Source: Nitrobacter sp039808345 (GTDB lineage: Bacteria > Pseudomonadota > Alphaproteobacteria > Rhizobiales > Xanthobacteraceae). From it: DNA of 64,000 nucleotides. This document shows positions 1 to 9,628 of this stretch, piece after piece. Below the pieces are notes generated by a model that did not search any database, was not told the origin of the DNA, and saw only the letters and a list, made by a program, of their open reading frames with translations. Position 1 is the first letter of the stretch. Every line of letters starts with the position of its first letter. The position numbers and the translations under genes were made by a program. Where the stretch lies: contig NZ_CP181167.1 in the NCBI RefSeq assembly GCF_047824785.1, positions 868,001-932,000 on the forward strand, read 5' to 3'.

Positions 1-742
1 CGCCGAGGAAAAATTCGATGTTGCCGTCGCCGCCCGGGATCGGGGACGGGAAAATCTCGATATGGCCGCATCCCAGGGCCGCCGCGAAGTTTGCAATATC
101 GTCGCACACCGCCCGATGCACCGCCGCGTCGCGGACGATGCCTTTTCTGGTCGCGGCGCGCGGCGCCTCGAACTGCGGCTTGATCAACGCCAGCAGGTGC
201 ATCGGCGCCGCCGCCAGCGCCAGCGCCGCCGGCAGGATGGCTTTCAGCGAAATGAAGCTTGCATCCATCACCACCACGTCCGGCCGTTGCGGCAGCCTTT
301 TGCCCTCCAGCGAGCGGATATCGGTGGACTCCATCGACACCACCCGCGGATGGCCGCGCAGGCTCGGATGCAGCTGATCGCGGCCGACATCGACGGCGAA
401 CACCAGCGCCGCGCCCTCGCTCAGCAGCACCTCGGTGAAACCGCCGGTCGAGGCGCCGACATCAAGGCAGACATGGTTCTCGATTTCGATCGGATACGCC
501 GCGAGCGCGCCGGCCAGCTTCACGCCCCCGCGCGATACGTAGGGGTGCGCGGGTTGCGCCTCGATCGCGGCATTGACCCCGAGCGTCTCGGAAACCTTTG
601 TCACCGGCTTTCCGTCGGCGGTCACGAACCCGGCCTGGATCGCGGCTTGAGCCCGCGCCCTGCTCTCGAACAGGCCGCGCTCGACCAGCAGGATGTCGGC
701 GCGCTTGCGGGCGCGGGGCTCGGTCGTGTCGCGCTTCGCCAT
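1..742 (-). CDS. tlyA: TlyA-family 2'-O-methyltransferase/hemolysin A, partial
   Basis: This reading frame runs off the left edge, so only the first 247 codons are seen. An S4 RNA-binding domain covers about residues 14-60 (ADILLVERGLFESRARAQA), followed by the family motif SRGGVKLAGAL and an FtsJ-type SAM-binding motif LDVGASTGGFTEVLL near residue 93; VVVMDASFISLK and LIKPQFEA follow. Family knowledge: TlyA proteins methylate 16S and 23S rRNA ribose, and some homologues have been called hemolysins; the rRNA role is the more likely one here. The ATG start gives the canonical N-terminus of the family. It lies downstream of dxs on the same strand, a gene order seen in related Rhizobiales, separated by a gap that holds an interspersed repeat. 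Confidence 0.93.
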   Translation of the reverse strand, partial: MAKRDTTEPRARKRADILLVERGLFESRARAQAAIQAGFVTADGKPVTKVSETLGVNAAIEAQPAHPYVSRGGVKLAGALAAYPIEIENHVCLDVGASTGGFTEVLLSEGAALVFAVDVGRDQLHPSLRGHPRVVSMESTDIRSLEGKRLPQRPDVVVMDASFISLKAILPAALALAAAPMHLLALIKPQFEAPRAATRKGIVRDAAVHRAVCDDIANFAAALGCGHIEIFPSPIPGGDGNIEFFLG

Positions 743-782
743 GGTGGTCTCAAAATGGTGATCTCAAAGCCCTGGAGCATTA

Positions 783-807
783 TCGCTTCTGATTGAATCA
801 GAAGCGA
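783..807. repeat. Inverted repeat, 12-bp arms
   Basis: Arms TCGCTTCTGATT and AATCAGAAGCGA are perfectly complementary around a single G, in the gap between tlyA and dxs. The inner TCTGATT...AATCAGA is shared with the larger hairpin at 28358-28396, and both lie next to a copy of the same 53-bp repeat, so this is probably part of a composite interspersed element rather than a private terminator. Confidence 0.7.
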
Positions 808-825
808 AGCTCTATGATATTGTTC

Positions 826-878
826 TGACGCGTTTTCTTCACGCGAACCGGTGTCCGCTTCGCTCGAAAACGCTATAA
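826..878. repeat. 53-bp interspersed repeat, copy 1
   Basis: This segment, from TGACGCGTTTTCTTCACGCG to CGAAAACGCTATAA, matches 28533-28585 at 50 of 53 positions in the same orientation. Both copies are intergenic and follow a hairpin with a TCTGATT core. Function unknown. Confidence 0.8.
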
Positions 879-974
879 GGCCAGCCGGAACCGCTCCGAT
901 GCGCTCGGCGCAAAACTGACAGGAAGCCGGCTTTGTCGCGCGCCCGCAATGATGGCGAGCGCATCAGGTGACGC

Positions 975-2903
975 TCAGGCCAGCTTGACGGTCTCGGTGT
1001 TGACGTCCTTGCCCAGCGCCTCGAATACCTTGGCGACGATGCCCTTGGCGTCGAGCCCGGAGCGGGCGTACATCGCGGCCGGGTTGTCGTGGTCGAGAAA
1101 CTCGTCCGGCAGGATCATCGAACGCACGCGCAAAAGACCGCTGTCCAGCGCGCCATTATCCGTCAGCGTTTGCAACACATGCGAGCCGAAGCCGCCGATC
1201 GAGCCTTCCTCGATCGTGATCAGAACATCGTGGTCGCGAGCGAGCTTCAAAACCAGATCGACGTCGAGCGGCTTCATGAAGCGGGCGTCGGCGACGGTGG
1301 TGGAGAGGCCATGCGCGCCTAGCTCGTCGGCCGCCTTTTCGCATTCGGCGAGGCGGGTGCCGAAGGATAGCAGCGCGATCTTGCTGCCCTGACGGACGAT
1401 GCGGCCCTTGCCTATGGGAAGCGGAACGCCGACCTCCGGCATTTCGATGCCGCGGCCTTCGCCGCGGGGATAGCGCACCGCGCTCGGGCGGTCGTTGATG
1501 GCGACCTGCGTCGCCACCATGTGCACCAGTTCGGCTTCATCGGCCGCCGCCATGATGACCATGTTCGGCAGGCAGCCGAGAAAAGCGTTGTCGAACGAGC
1601 CGGCATGTGTCGCGCCGTCGGCGCCGACGAGGCCGGCGCGGTCGATGGCGAAGCGCACCGGGAGCGACTGGATCGCCACGTCGTGCACCACCTGATCGTA
1701 ACCACGCTGCAGGAATGTCGAATAGATCGCGCAGAACGGCTTGTAGCCCTCGGTGGCGAGGCCGGCTGCGAAGGTCACCGCATGCTGCTCGGCGATGCCG
1801 ACATCGAAGGTGCGTTCCGGGAACGCGTTGTTGAAGATGTCGACGCCGGTGCCGGACGGCATCGCCGCGGTGATGGCGACGATCTTGTCGTCCTTCTCGG
1901 CTTCCTTGACCAGGCTCGCGCCGAACACGTTCTGATAGGAGGGCGCGTTGGGCTTGGATTTGGACTGCGCGCCGGTCGAGATGTCGAACTTGACCACCGC
2001 GTGATATTTGTCGGCGGCGGCCTCGGCGGGCGGATAGCCTTTGCCTTTCTGGGTCACGACGTGAACCAGGATCGGGCCGTTCTCCATGTCGCGGACGTTC
2101 TTCAGCACCGGCAGCAGGTGGTCGAGGTTGTGGCCGTCGATCGGGCCGACATAATAGAAGCCGAGTTCCTCGAACAGCGTGCCGCTGTTGGTCATGAAGC
2201 CGCGTGAATATTCCTCGACGCGCTCGGCGCGGTCGGCGATCATTTTCGGCAGGTGCTTGCCGAGTTGCTTGGCGGCTTCGCGCAGCGAGCGGTAGGTCTT
2301 GCCGGAGTAGAGCCGCGACAGATAGGCGGACATCGCGCCGACCGGCGGCGCGATCGACATGTCGTTGTCATTGAGAATGACGATCAGCCGCGAATTCATG
2401 GCGCCGGCGTTGTTCATCGCCTCATACGCCATGCCCGCGGACATCGCGCCATCGCCGATCACGGCGATGACGTTGTTGTCGCCGCCGGAGAGGTCGCGCG
2501 CCACCGCCATGCCGAGGCTGGCCGAGATCGAGGTCGAGGAATGCGCGGCGCCGAACGGGTCGTAGTCGCTTTCGGTGCGCTTGGTGAATCCGGACAGGCC
2601 GCCGCCGGTGCGCAGCGTGCGGATGCGGTCGCGCCGGCCGGTCAGGATCTTGTGCGGATAGGCCTGATGGCCGACGTCCCAGATCAGCCGGTCGCGCGGG
2701 GTATCGAAGATGTAGTGGATGGCCGTGGTCAGCTCGACCACGCCGAGACCGGCACCGAAATGCCCCCCCGTCACCGACACCGCGTCGATGGTCTCAAGGC
2801 GCAACTCGTCCGCCACCTGCCGGACCTGCTCCACCTTGAGCTTGCGCAGGTCGGCGGGCGTGCGGATAGTGTCAAGAAGAGGGGTGCTGCTGAAATCGGT
2901 CAC
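975..2903 (-). CDS. dxs: 1-deoxy-D-xylulose-5-phosphate synthase
   Basis: Dxs condenses pyruvate and glyceraldehyde 3-phosphate, with thiamine diphosphate, in the first step of the MEP isoprenoid pathway. The 642-residue protein has the family's usual length. It shows GGHFGAGLGVVELT near residue 46, WDVGHQAYPHKILTGR near 75, the thiamine-diphosphate motif GDGAMSAGMAYEAMNN near 153 with a downstream NDNDMSI, and the transketolase-type second domain containing FAIDRAGLVGADGATH. I chose the GTG start that gives the N-terminus VTDFSSTPLLDTI, typical of the group; GGAAA lies about 8 bases upstream. The frame stays open upstream but that stretch does not resemble Dxs. It stands alone in the minus-strand row between xseB and tlyA. 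Confidence 0.96.
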   Translation of the reverse strand: MTDFSSTPLLDTIRTPADLRKLKVEQVRQVADELRLETIDAVSVTGGHFGAGLGVVELTTAIHYIFDTPRDRLIWDVGHQAYPHKILTGRRDRIRTLRTGGGLSGFTKRTESDYDPFGAAHSSTSISASLGMAVARDLSGGDNNVIAVIGDGAMSAGMAYEAMNNAGAMNSRLIVILNDNDMSIAPPVGAMSAYLSRLYSGKTYRSLREAAKQLGKHLPKMIADRAERVEEYSRGFMTNSGTLFEELGFYYVGPIDGHNLDHLLPVLKNVRDMENGPILVHVVTQKGKGYPPAEAAADKYHAVVKFDISTGAQSKSKPNAPSYQNVFGASLVKEAEKDDKIVAITAAMPSGTGVDIFNNAFPERTFDVGIAEQHAVTFAAGLATEGYKPFCAIYSTFLQRGYDQVVHDVAIQSLPVRFAIDRAGLVGADGATHAGSFDNAFLGCLPNMVIMAAADEAELVHMVATQVAINDRPSAVRYPRGEGRGIEMPEVGVPLPIGKGRIVRQGSKIALLSFGTRLAECEKAADELGAHGLSTTVADARFMKPLDVDLVLKLARDHDVLITIEEGSIGGFGSHVLQTLTDNGALDSGLLRVRSMILPDEFLDHDNPAAMYARSGLDAKGIVAKVFEALGKDVNTETVKLA

Positions 2904-3381
2904 TGCGACATTTCCAATTTTACTTGCTCGGAAGCGGCGAACGCACGCTGGCATCGTTACACAGCAGACGTTCAAGAGCCGTGAAAGCTCCCGAACTGAG
3001 AAGCTTGAATCCGAAGTTTAACGGAGGCTCCGGCGGAGAATTGTGATATAGGTCACTATCTATCGGATCTGGTCGTCCAATCATTTTTGCAAGCTGCTTG
3101 AAGCGCTTGCTCCGCTTGTGCACCGGCCAGCCGGGCCGGCTGGCATTGTTTCGAAAGCATTTACACCAAACCCGCCGCCAAAGCCAACGGGCAGCCTCCT
3201 GTTGAGTAGGGGAGACTCTGCGGCGGGTTCAAGAGTTCCTGAATTCGGGCTGTGGGAATATAACTCTGGAATATCAACGTGGCCTGGGAGGGCCACTGGG
3301 CCAGGCAGCCTTCCGAGTCGTCATAACTACAAAAAAGATAATCTATTCAAAGGGTTTTTATCACTCGACCAGCGCGCGGTC
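2904..3381. other. Intergenic region between xseB and dxs
   Basis: No convincing gene is seen in these 478 bases. A perfect 9-bp inverted repeat (GCCAGCCGG / CCGGCTGGC, 3126-3144) lies in the middle without a T-run on either strand. The dxs promoter is expected at the left end but no clear -35/-10 pair could be assigned. Confidence 0.5.
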
Positions 3382-3633
3382 TCACTGCACGTCGAGCGGC
3401 TCGGTGCCGGTAACCTGGCCGGACGCGTCGGTGGTAATTTTCTCCACCCTGGCTTCCGCCCGGCGCAGCAGTTCCTCGCAGCGCCGTTTCAGCGCTTCTC
3501 CGCGCTCATAGATCGCGACCGATTCCTCGAGCGCGACCTTGCCGTCCTCCAGGCGCTTGACGATCGATTCGAGTTCCTCGATCGCGAGTTCGAAGGACAA
3601 AGTCTTCACGTCAGCGGGGGCATTTTCGGCCAT
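3382..3633 (-). CDS. xseB: Exodeoxyribonuclease VII small subunit
   Basis: XseB binds several copies to XseA to form exonuclease VII, which degrades single-stranded DNA. The 83-residue protein has the expected size and carries the XseB core LSFELAIEELESIVKRLEDG followed by LEESVAIYERGEALKRRCEE. The start MAENAPADVKT was preferred over an in-frame start 17 codons upstream because it gives the conserved length and has GGAAAA just upstream. Gene order HDAC-like hydrolase, xseB, dxs is common in related Rhizobiales; xseA is not in this window. Confidence 0.95.
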   Translation of the reverse strand: MAENAPADVKTLSFELAIEELESIVKRLEDGKVALEESVAIYERGEALKRRCEELLRRAEARVEKITTDASGQVTGTEPLDVQ

Positions 3634-3715
3634 CTGGTTTTTCCGGCTCGGCTGTTCGGGCGGATACTTGCTTGGGCGGATCATGAAATTTCGCTGGACT
3701 ATCGCGGCACGCGTG

Positions 3716-4645
<930 letters not shown>

Positions 4646-4726
4646 GCGGTGTCCTGGCCGCCGTGCAGGCATCGCACGGCAGCGAAAGTCAATGTACCGG
4701 GTTGCGCCCGGTTCCGAAAGTCTGCC

Positions 4727-5491
4727 TTATTGCTTCTTGCGCGCAAAGAATGCCTCGAATGCGGCAATCGCTTCCTCCGAGCGCAGCCGCTCCCCGAACA
4801 GGCGGCTTTCGAGGTCGATCCGGCGCGTCAACTCCTCCGGCGGGGTTTTCAGGAGCTTGCGGGATAGCGCGACGGCCTCCGCCGGCAGTGCGCAGATTTC
4901 CAGCGCGATCTTTTGGGCTTCGGTCCCGGCCTCGCCCGGCGCGACGACCGCATTGACGAAACCCGCCTCGCGAGCCTCATCCGCGCCGAGCGTGCGCCCC
5001 ATCACCAGCATGGCGAAGGCGCGCTGATGTCCGATCGATCGTGGCGCGAGCAGGCTGGATGCGCCTTCCGGCACCAGACCGAGATGGATGAAGGGGGTCG
5101 AGAACGTCGCCGAGTTACTGGCGAGCACGAAGTCGCAGTGAAACAGCATGGTGGTGCCGATGCCGATGGCGATGCCCTCCACCGCCGCGACCAGCGGCTT
5201 GGCGTTCTGCGCCAGCGAGTAGAGGAATTTCACGGCGTCGGGAGCGGGCGGCGCGCCGTCCTCGTCGCCGGACGTGCCGTCTTTGAGAAAATCGTCGAGG
5301 TCGTTGCCCGCCGTGAATACGTCGGTGCTGCCGGTGATGACGATGCAGCGGATCACCGGATCGTTCTGCGCGCTGTCGATGGCGTCGCTCATCGCGCGAT
5401 ACATGTCGCGGGTGATCGCGTTCTTCTTTTCGGGACGCCGCATGGTGATGACCCGGACGGCGTCGTTGTCGCTGACTTGGAGATGTGTCAT
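4727..5491 (-). CDS. Enoyl-CoA hydratase/isomerase (crotonase) family protein
   Basis: Crotonases add water to 2-enoyl-CoA or act on related acyl-CoA thioesters. The 254-residue protein has the N-terminal strand VRVITMRRPEKKNAIT, the oxyanion-hole segment AGNDLDDFL, a second oxyanion element IAIGIGTTMLFHCDFVLAS, and LGLVPEGASSLLAPR containing the Glu used by many hydratases. It ends in a helical tail ending ARKKQ. It starts 29 bases after the acyl-CoA dehydrogenase stop, so the two probably form a beta-oxidation unit. Long-chain or short-chain substrate cannot be told. The in-frame extension upstream of the chosen ATG overlaps the dehydrogenase and is not conserved-looking. Confidence 0.92.
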   Translation of the reverse strand: MTHLQVSDNDAVRVITMRRPEKKNAITRDMYRAMSDAIDSAQNDPVIRCIVITGSTDVFTAGNDLDDFLKDGTSGDEDGAPPAPDAVKFLYSLAQNAKPLVAAVEGIAIGIGTTMLFHCDFVLASNSATFSTPFIHLGLVPEGASSLLAPRSIGHQRAFAMLVMGRTLGADEAREAGFVNAVVAPGEAGTEAQKIALEICALPAEAVALSRKLLKTPPEELTRRIDLESRLFGERLRSEEAIAAFEAFFARKKQ

Positions 5492-5520
5492 GGGTTCCAG
5501 CCTGTCGGTGCCGCCGGAAC

Positions 5521-7299
5521 TCAGGCCAGCAGGACCACGTCCGCGCAGTTCACGGCGTCGGCGCCATCGATCACCGTGCGTTCCAGCGCCGGAGCCTGCA
5601 CGGCGATGGTCTCGGCGAAGAAGCGCGCCAGCGTAACATGACGGCGAGGGTCGCCCAATTGCGCACCGGACTCGCCCGCCGCGAGCGCTTCCTCCGCGAG
5701 CTTGCATCCGCCGAGCGCCGACCCGAACAGGCGCAGATAAGGCGTGGCGCCGGCCAGCGCATCGTTCGGCGACGACGCCAGCCGCTCCAGCAGCCATTTG
5801 CCCGCGCGCTCAAGCGACCCAAGCGCATCGCGCAGTCTCTCGCCAGTCGTGCCGAACGCGGGATCGTTCGAGGCTTCCACGCGCTTGACGGTGTCCGAGA
5901 GTTCGGCGAGCAGCGCCGAGATCGCCGCGCCGTCATCCGCCGCGAGCTTTCGCGTCACCAGATCGATCGCCTGGATGCCGTTGGTGCCCTCGTAGATCGA
6001 GGTGATGCGGGCATCGCGGTAATGCTGCGCCGCGCCGGTCTCCTCGATGAAGCCCATGCCGCCGTGGACTTGAATGCCTAACGATGCGACCTCGTTGCCG
6101 ATGTCCGTCGAAAAGGCCTTTGCTATCGGCGTCAGCAGCGCGCCGCGTGCGGCGGCGGCCGTGCGCACGTCGGGATCAGCCGCGCGCGCCGCCATATCCA
6201 GCGAAACGGCGGTAGCGTAGCAGATGGCGCGGGCCGCGGCGGTGAGCGCGCGCATCTGCATCAGCATGCGCTTGACGTCGGGATGGGCGATGATGGGGCT
6301 CATGCCGTCTGACGTGCCGGCGGCGCGGCCCTGCCTGCGCTCCCGCGCATAAGCGAGCGCCTGCTGGCAGGCGCGTTCGGCGATGCCGACACCCTCGAGG
6401 CCGACACAGAGCCGGGCCTGATTCATCATCGTGAACATGCACCGCATGCCGCGATTTTCCTCGCCGATCAGATAGCCGATGGCGCCGCCGCCATCGCCCA
6501 TGGTCATGGTGCATGTCGGCGAGCCGTGGATGCCGAGCTTGTGCTCGATGCTGCTGGCGTGGATGTCGTTGCGCGCGCCGAGCGAGCCGTCCGCGCCGAC
6601 GAGGAATTTCGGAATCAGGAACAGGGAAATGCCCCTGGTGCCATCAGGCGCATCGGGCAGTCGCGCAAGCACGAAATGCACGATGTTGTCGGTCATGTCG
6701 TGGTCGCCATAGGTGATGAAGATCTTGGTGCCGAAGATCCGATAGCTGCCGTCGGATGCGCGCTCGGCCCGGCTGCGCAGCGCGCCGACATCCGAGCCCG
6801 CCTGCGGCTCGGTCAGTTGCATCGTGCCGGTCCATTCGCCGGACACCAGCTTTTCCAGATAGATGGCCTTCAGCGCGCCGCTGCCATGCGCGGCGAGGGC
6901 TTCGATCGCGCTGAGCGTCAGCAGCGGGCACAGGCCGAAGGCGGTGTTCGCCGCGCTCCAGATTTCGGTGCAGGCGGCGTTGATGGCAAGCGGCAGCCCC
7001 TGTCCGCCGAAATCCTCCGGTCCCGAGACCGCGTTCCACCCCGCCGCCGTCCAGCGTCTGTAGGCATCGGCCCATCCCGGCGCGGTTGTCACGCGTCCGT
7101 CTTGCAGCCGCGCGCCGTGCCGGTCACCGGCGTGGTTGAGCGGCGCCAGCACTTCGCTCGCGAAACGGCCGGCCTCCTCCAGCACCGCGGCCGTTATTTC
7201 GGCATCGAAATCTCCGTAATGGCCCGCCTCGGCCGCGGCCCGGAGCCCGGCGCCGTCGAGAGCGAGGAGCATGTCGCTGATCGGTGCGCGATAGGTCAT
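5521..7299 (-). CDS. Acyl-CoA dehydrogenase, ~600-aa class (AcdA/DmdC-like)
   Basis: This is an FAD-dependent acyl-CoA dehydrogenase of 592 residues, the longer class with an extra C-terminal domain that includes 3-methylmercaptopropionyl-CoA dehydrogenases and many uncharacterised enzymes. Visible motifs are MQLTEPQAGSDVGALR (FAD/substrate loop), GGMGFIEETGAAQHYRDAR and ITSIYEGTNGIQAIDLVTRK, which carries the catalytic Glu. The start MTYRAPISDMLLALDG is the typical N-terminus of this class. It is the first gene of the unit with the crotonase. The substrate cannot be assigned, and DMSP degradation should not be assumed. Confidence 0.94.
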   Translation of the reverse strand: MTYRAPISDMLLALDGAGLRAAAEAGHYGDFDAEITAAVLEEAGRFASEVLAPLNHAGDRHGARLQDGRVTTAPGWADAYRRWTAAGWNAVSGPEDFGGQGLPLAINAACTEIWSAANTAFGLCPLLTLSAIEALAAHGSGALKAIYLEKLVSGEWTGTMQLTEPQAGSDVGALRSRAERASDGSYRIFGTKIFITYGDHDMTDNIVHFVLARLPDAPDGTRGISLFLIPKFLVGADGSLGARNDIHASSIEHKLGIHGSPTCTMTMGDGGGAIGYLIGEENRGMRCMFTMMNQARLCVGLEGVGIAERACQQALAYARERRQGRAAGTSDGMSPIIAHPDVKRMLMQMRALTAAARAICYATAVSLDMAARAADPDVRTAAAARGALLTPIAKAFSTDIGNEVASLGIQVHGGMGFIEETGAAQHYRDARITSIYEGTNGIQAIDLVTRKLAADDGAAISALLAELSDTVKRVEASNDPAFGTTGERLRDALGSLERAGKWLLERLASSPNDALAGATPYLRLFGSALGGCKLAEEALAAGESGAQLGDPRRHVTLARFFAETIAVQAPALERTVIDGADAVNCADVVLLA

Positions 7300-7509
7300 G
7301 ACGATGCCTCGCGAGCAGGGGCCTGACGGCCTCCTGTCAAATTTTGAGTCATGAACGGTCTTTCCACGAAACCGTGCGGCTCTCAACCTTTTAAGGCGAG
7401 TGGGATGTGGTCCGGCGGAAGGACCTGCGCCGGGTTGGGGCGGTCATCTCCCCATTGACGGGACGGCGGACCGAACCGGGGCAAACCGCCTTCAGGCGTT
7501 TCCGGCCGG

Positions 7510-7538
7510 TTGAAAAGACAGGGTACTATCTGTAGATC
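7510..7538 (+). promoter_or_regulatory. Possible sigma-70-type promoter of tRNA-Gln
   Basis: TTGAAA and TAGATC are separated by 17 bases and end about 50 bases before the tRNA. The match to the consensus is moderate. The rest of the 289-base gap between the dehydrogenase start and the tRNA shows no gene. Confidence 0.4.
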
Positions 7539-7588
7539 GTCGGGGCTCGCGAAGTTCGCGAGACCCTGGTTCGTGCATTTCGAGCCGT

Positions 7589-7663
7589 TGGGGCGTAGCC
7601 AAGCGGTAAGGCAGGGGATTTTGATTCCCCCATTCGGAGGTTCGATCCCTCCCGCCCCAGCCA
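7589..7663 (+). tRNA. tRNA-Gln (anticodon TTG)
   Basis: The acceptor stem pairs TGGGGCG with CGCCCCA, followed by a G discriminator and an encoded CCA. The anticodon arm GGGGA-TTTTGAT-TCCCC places TTG at 7621-7623, reading CAA. A T-arm with GGTTCGATCC is present. The gene is intact; its 3' part (from the anticodon stem on) is the left boundary of the neighbouring integrated element. Confidence 0.97.
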
Positions 7664-7664
7664 T
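7616..7664 (+). repeat. attL-type 49-bp direct repeat
   Basis: Identical over 49 bases to 23472-23520; it starts in the anticodon stem of tRNA-Gln and runs one base past the CCA end. This is the classic integrase core region that restores the tRNA after insertion. Confidence 0.95.
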
Positions 7665-7678
7665 TTGAAAACACTTAT

Positions 7679-8941
7679 CTAATTGGCCTTTTTGAGAACT
7701 TCATTCTGAACGTGTTTTCCCTGCTCATTCTGAATAGATGTTGCCGAAGCGTTCGCGAGACGATGTGCGTGACGTTTGCGGGTCGCTGAAAGTGCGCGCG
7801 TCATGTTGCGCTTGGCATATCCCTCGTATGACTGCTGCGTTCGATGCGCCGACAGCGCGCGGCCCTGGCCGTCTGTCAGTTCCGCTTCTTCAAGCTCGGT
7901 CATCCCGCCATGCCGGCAGGCATCGAGCGTGAAGATCGTCGGCAGCTTCAACTTCTTCCGCATACGCTGCACGATGTGCTGCATGGTGCTGTGCGCGAAC
8001 GGCTTCGATTTTCCTGACGATACTTCGCGCAAGATCATCGACACGCCGCGGCGCTTCAGGTGCGACAGGACCTCTTCGGCCTCCTCGTAGAACTTGACGA
8101 TGCCGGTCGGTGTTTGCTCCTCAAGCGGATGCAGAACCACAGCGCCGGTCTTGTGATGCAGAATTCGGATAACGGACGGGCTCTTGGGCGATCGGTAGTC
8201 GCTCCACATCAGATGACCGCCGATGACGTTCTCCGGACGCTGCAACCATTCGAAGCAGATCACGGCCGCGGCCGCGGCTTCGGCCTCGCCCTCCTTGATG
8301 CAGCCGTGAGCGAACTTGTAGACCTGCTCGCGCGTCGCGGCGGGTTTGGTCGCCTTCACCCGCGTCTTCATCGTAACGCCCAACCACGGGTTCGGAATTT
8401 TCGGGTCAAACTCTTCCGGATAGAGACGATGGACCACGCGCCACGCTTTACGGCAAAGGCCAACGGCTTTCTCGCCCTGTCGTAGCCGCAACCCGTTCTT
8501 TCCCTGAATGAAGATGTCATAGAGTTTATCGGCGCCGCGGGGCGTGATGGACTTGATCGGTCGTGAGCCGACGCGATCGCCCTTCTTGGTCAGCGTGTCG
8601 CCAACCATCCGCATGGTTTTTTCGTAGCTCGGCCGCGAGACCTTCGAGACTTTCTCGGTATAGGCTTTGCTGGCCTTGTACTCGCGAAAAAGCCAGTCGA
8701 CGGTGCCGATCCGTGGTGCAGCCTCTCCTGAAACCGGCAGGCCGCGCTGAGCATCCAGCCATTCGTCGACCAGCCCGTTCAAGGTGCGGGCGCGGGCTGT
8801 CATCGCGCCATAGTCGGCCCCGAGCGGCTCGTTCCGAACCGGGCAGCCGCGCTTCCGATAGAGCGCCGGAACGTTAAAGTAAAAGCTGGTCGCGCCCGTC
8901 GATAGCCTCTTGGCAATGACGTAGCGCGGCAGATCGACCAT
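7679..8941 (-). CDS. int: Tyrosine recombinase/phage integrase
   Basis: The 420-residue protein should catalyse site-specific integration at the tRNA-Gln gene. The C-terminal catalytic domain shows box I FEWLQRPENVIGG (Arg), the beta-hairpin Lys in RILHHKTG, TLDACRHGGMTELEEA (box II, with Asp where many integrases have the first His) and SAHRTQQSYEGYAK with the His and nucleophile Tyr. The N-terminal part resembles an Arm-type DNA-binding region (VIAKRLSTGATSFYF). The start MVDLPRYV has AAGGA six bases upstream and overlaps the stop of the upstream small gene (TGATG), so the two are translationally coupled. Confidence 0.93.
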   Translation of the reverse strand: MVDLPRYVIAKRLSTGATSFYFNVPALYRKRGCPVRNEPLGADYGAMTARARTLNGLVDEWLDAQRGLPVSGEAAPRIGTVDWLFREYKASKAYTEKVSKVSRPSYEKTMRMVGDTLTKKGDRVGSRPIKSITPRGADKLYDIFIQGKNGLRLRQGEKAVGLCRKAWRVVHRLYPEEFDPKIPNPWLGVTMKTRVKATKPAATREQVYKFAHGCIKEGEAEAAAAAVICFEWLQRPENVIGGHLMWSDYRSPKSPSVIRILHHKTGAVVLHPLEEQTPTGIVKFYEEAEEVLSHLKRRGVSMILREVSSGKSKPFAHSTMQHIVQRMRKKLKLPTIFTLDACRHGGMTELEEAELTDGQGRALSAHRTQQSYEGYAKRNMTRALSATRKRHAHRLANASATSIQNEQGKHVQNEVLKKAN

Positions 8942-9183
8942 CACAGATCCTTTGCGATGTCGTCGGCCGGTGCGTTGAACGGTGCGATTGCCTGGTCCAG
9001 ATCGTCGATCAGCCATAGCTGGCGGCGCCCCTCCTTAACCCTGGGCAGAGGGTATTCCTTTCCGACCCGTTTTAGGAAGGCGTCGACGGTCGATTCGCCG
9101 CAATATCCGGCCGCCAGCGAGGCCGGCATGCGGCGGGGCCAGGAACCGTTCGGAATTGATGAAGGACGAGCCGGGCGGGTCAA
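8941..9183 (-). CDS. Small putative HTH/excisionase-like protein
   Basis: The frame encodes about 80 residues, with the likely folded part starting at MPASLAAGYCGESTVDAF. A short helix-turn-helix-like stretch followed by a basic strand KEGRRQLWLIDDLDQAI is the pattern of AlpA/Xis-type proteins that often sit directly upstream of a tyrosine integrase. Its stop overlaps the integrase start by one base. Excisionase activity is inferred only from position and this weak pattern. Confidence 0.65.
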   Translation of the reverse strand: MTRPARPSSIPNGSWPRRMPASLAAGYCGESTVDAFLKRVGKEYPLPRVKEGRRQLWLIDDLDQAIAPFNAPADDIAKDL

Positions 9184-9188
9184 TACAT

Positions 9189-9419
9189 TTATCTCCCCGG
9201 CCTATACGGTCGCCAGTTCGTTGGTCCGAGGCCGTTGTCCTCTGTCCAAGTCGGCCCACCGCTCGGCGATTCCCAAACACCGGGCCGTTTGGACCTGAGC
9301 ATGTTGAAGCCGTCTGGATTCCAGCGCATCACAAACGCGCCAGTGTCAGGCTCCATGACCTCGATGACCGTGCCGTCGCGCGGTGCGGTGGAGATATCTT
9401 CCCAAGGAATATCGTTCAT
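9189..9419 (-). CDS. Small phage protein with STAPRDGT motif
   Basis: A 76-residue protein starting MNDIPWEDISTAPRDGTVIE. The ISTAPRDGT segment and a Trp-rich tail (MRWNPDGF, GPTWTEDN, TNWRPY) recur in small proteins of alphaproteobacterial prophages (DUF551-like in style). Function unknown. Its start overlaps the stop of the upstream 70-residue gene (ATGA). Confidence 0.75.
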   Translation of the reverse strand: MNDIPWEDISTAPRDGTVIEVMEPDTGAFVMRWNPDGFNMLRSKRPGVWESPSGGPTWTEDNGLGPTNWRPYRPGR

Positions 9420-9628
9420 TCCGCCCTCAGTCGCGCCAGCCCTGCCGGTGTGATCGTCACCAGCATCCCGTCTTCGTTGTCGATGGTGACAAGGCCGCGT
9501 TTTTCAAGATCGACGTAGCACAGCGCTGCGGCGAGGGTGTTTTCGTCCTCGATCAGCCGAATCCTGTCAGAGCCTTTGGCGAGGAACCGCAGCGCCATGG
9601 TTCGAGCTTCGCTTACGGTGACGCTCAT
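9416..9628 (-). CDS. Small phage protein, possible winged-helix fold
   Basis: A 70-residue protein beginning MSVTVSEARTMALRFLAKG. The layout, helices and then KRGLVTIDNEDGMLVTITPAGLARL, looks like a winged-helix/MarR-type wing (X-V-T-I-T-P-x-G-L-A-x-L), though it is too short for a complete regulator. It sits in a run of genes with ATGA overlaps at both ends, suggesting coupled translation with its neighbours. Function unknown. Confidence 0.7.
   Translation of the reverse strand: MSVTVSEARTMALRFLAKGSDRIRLIEDENTLAAALCYVDLEKRGLVTIDNEDGMLVTITPAGLARLRAE

Noticed and set aside
62..796. Long open frame on the plus strand over the tlyA gene
   Set aside because: It is the antisense of tlyA, with Arg/His-rich low-complexity translation typical of mirror frames in high-GC DNA.
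5521..7299. DMSP demethylation pathway (DmdC) as the function of the acyl-CoA dehydrogenase
   Set aside because: The class shares length and domains with DmdC, but no dmdA, dmdB or dmdD neighbours are present; the neighbour crotonase is generic.
7383..7664. 93-codon minus-strand frame covering tRNA-Gln
   Set aside because: It overlaps the tRNA completely. Such MAGAGGIEP-type frames are well-known false predictions over tRNA genes.
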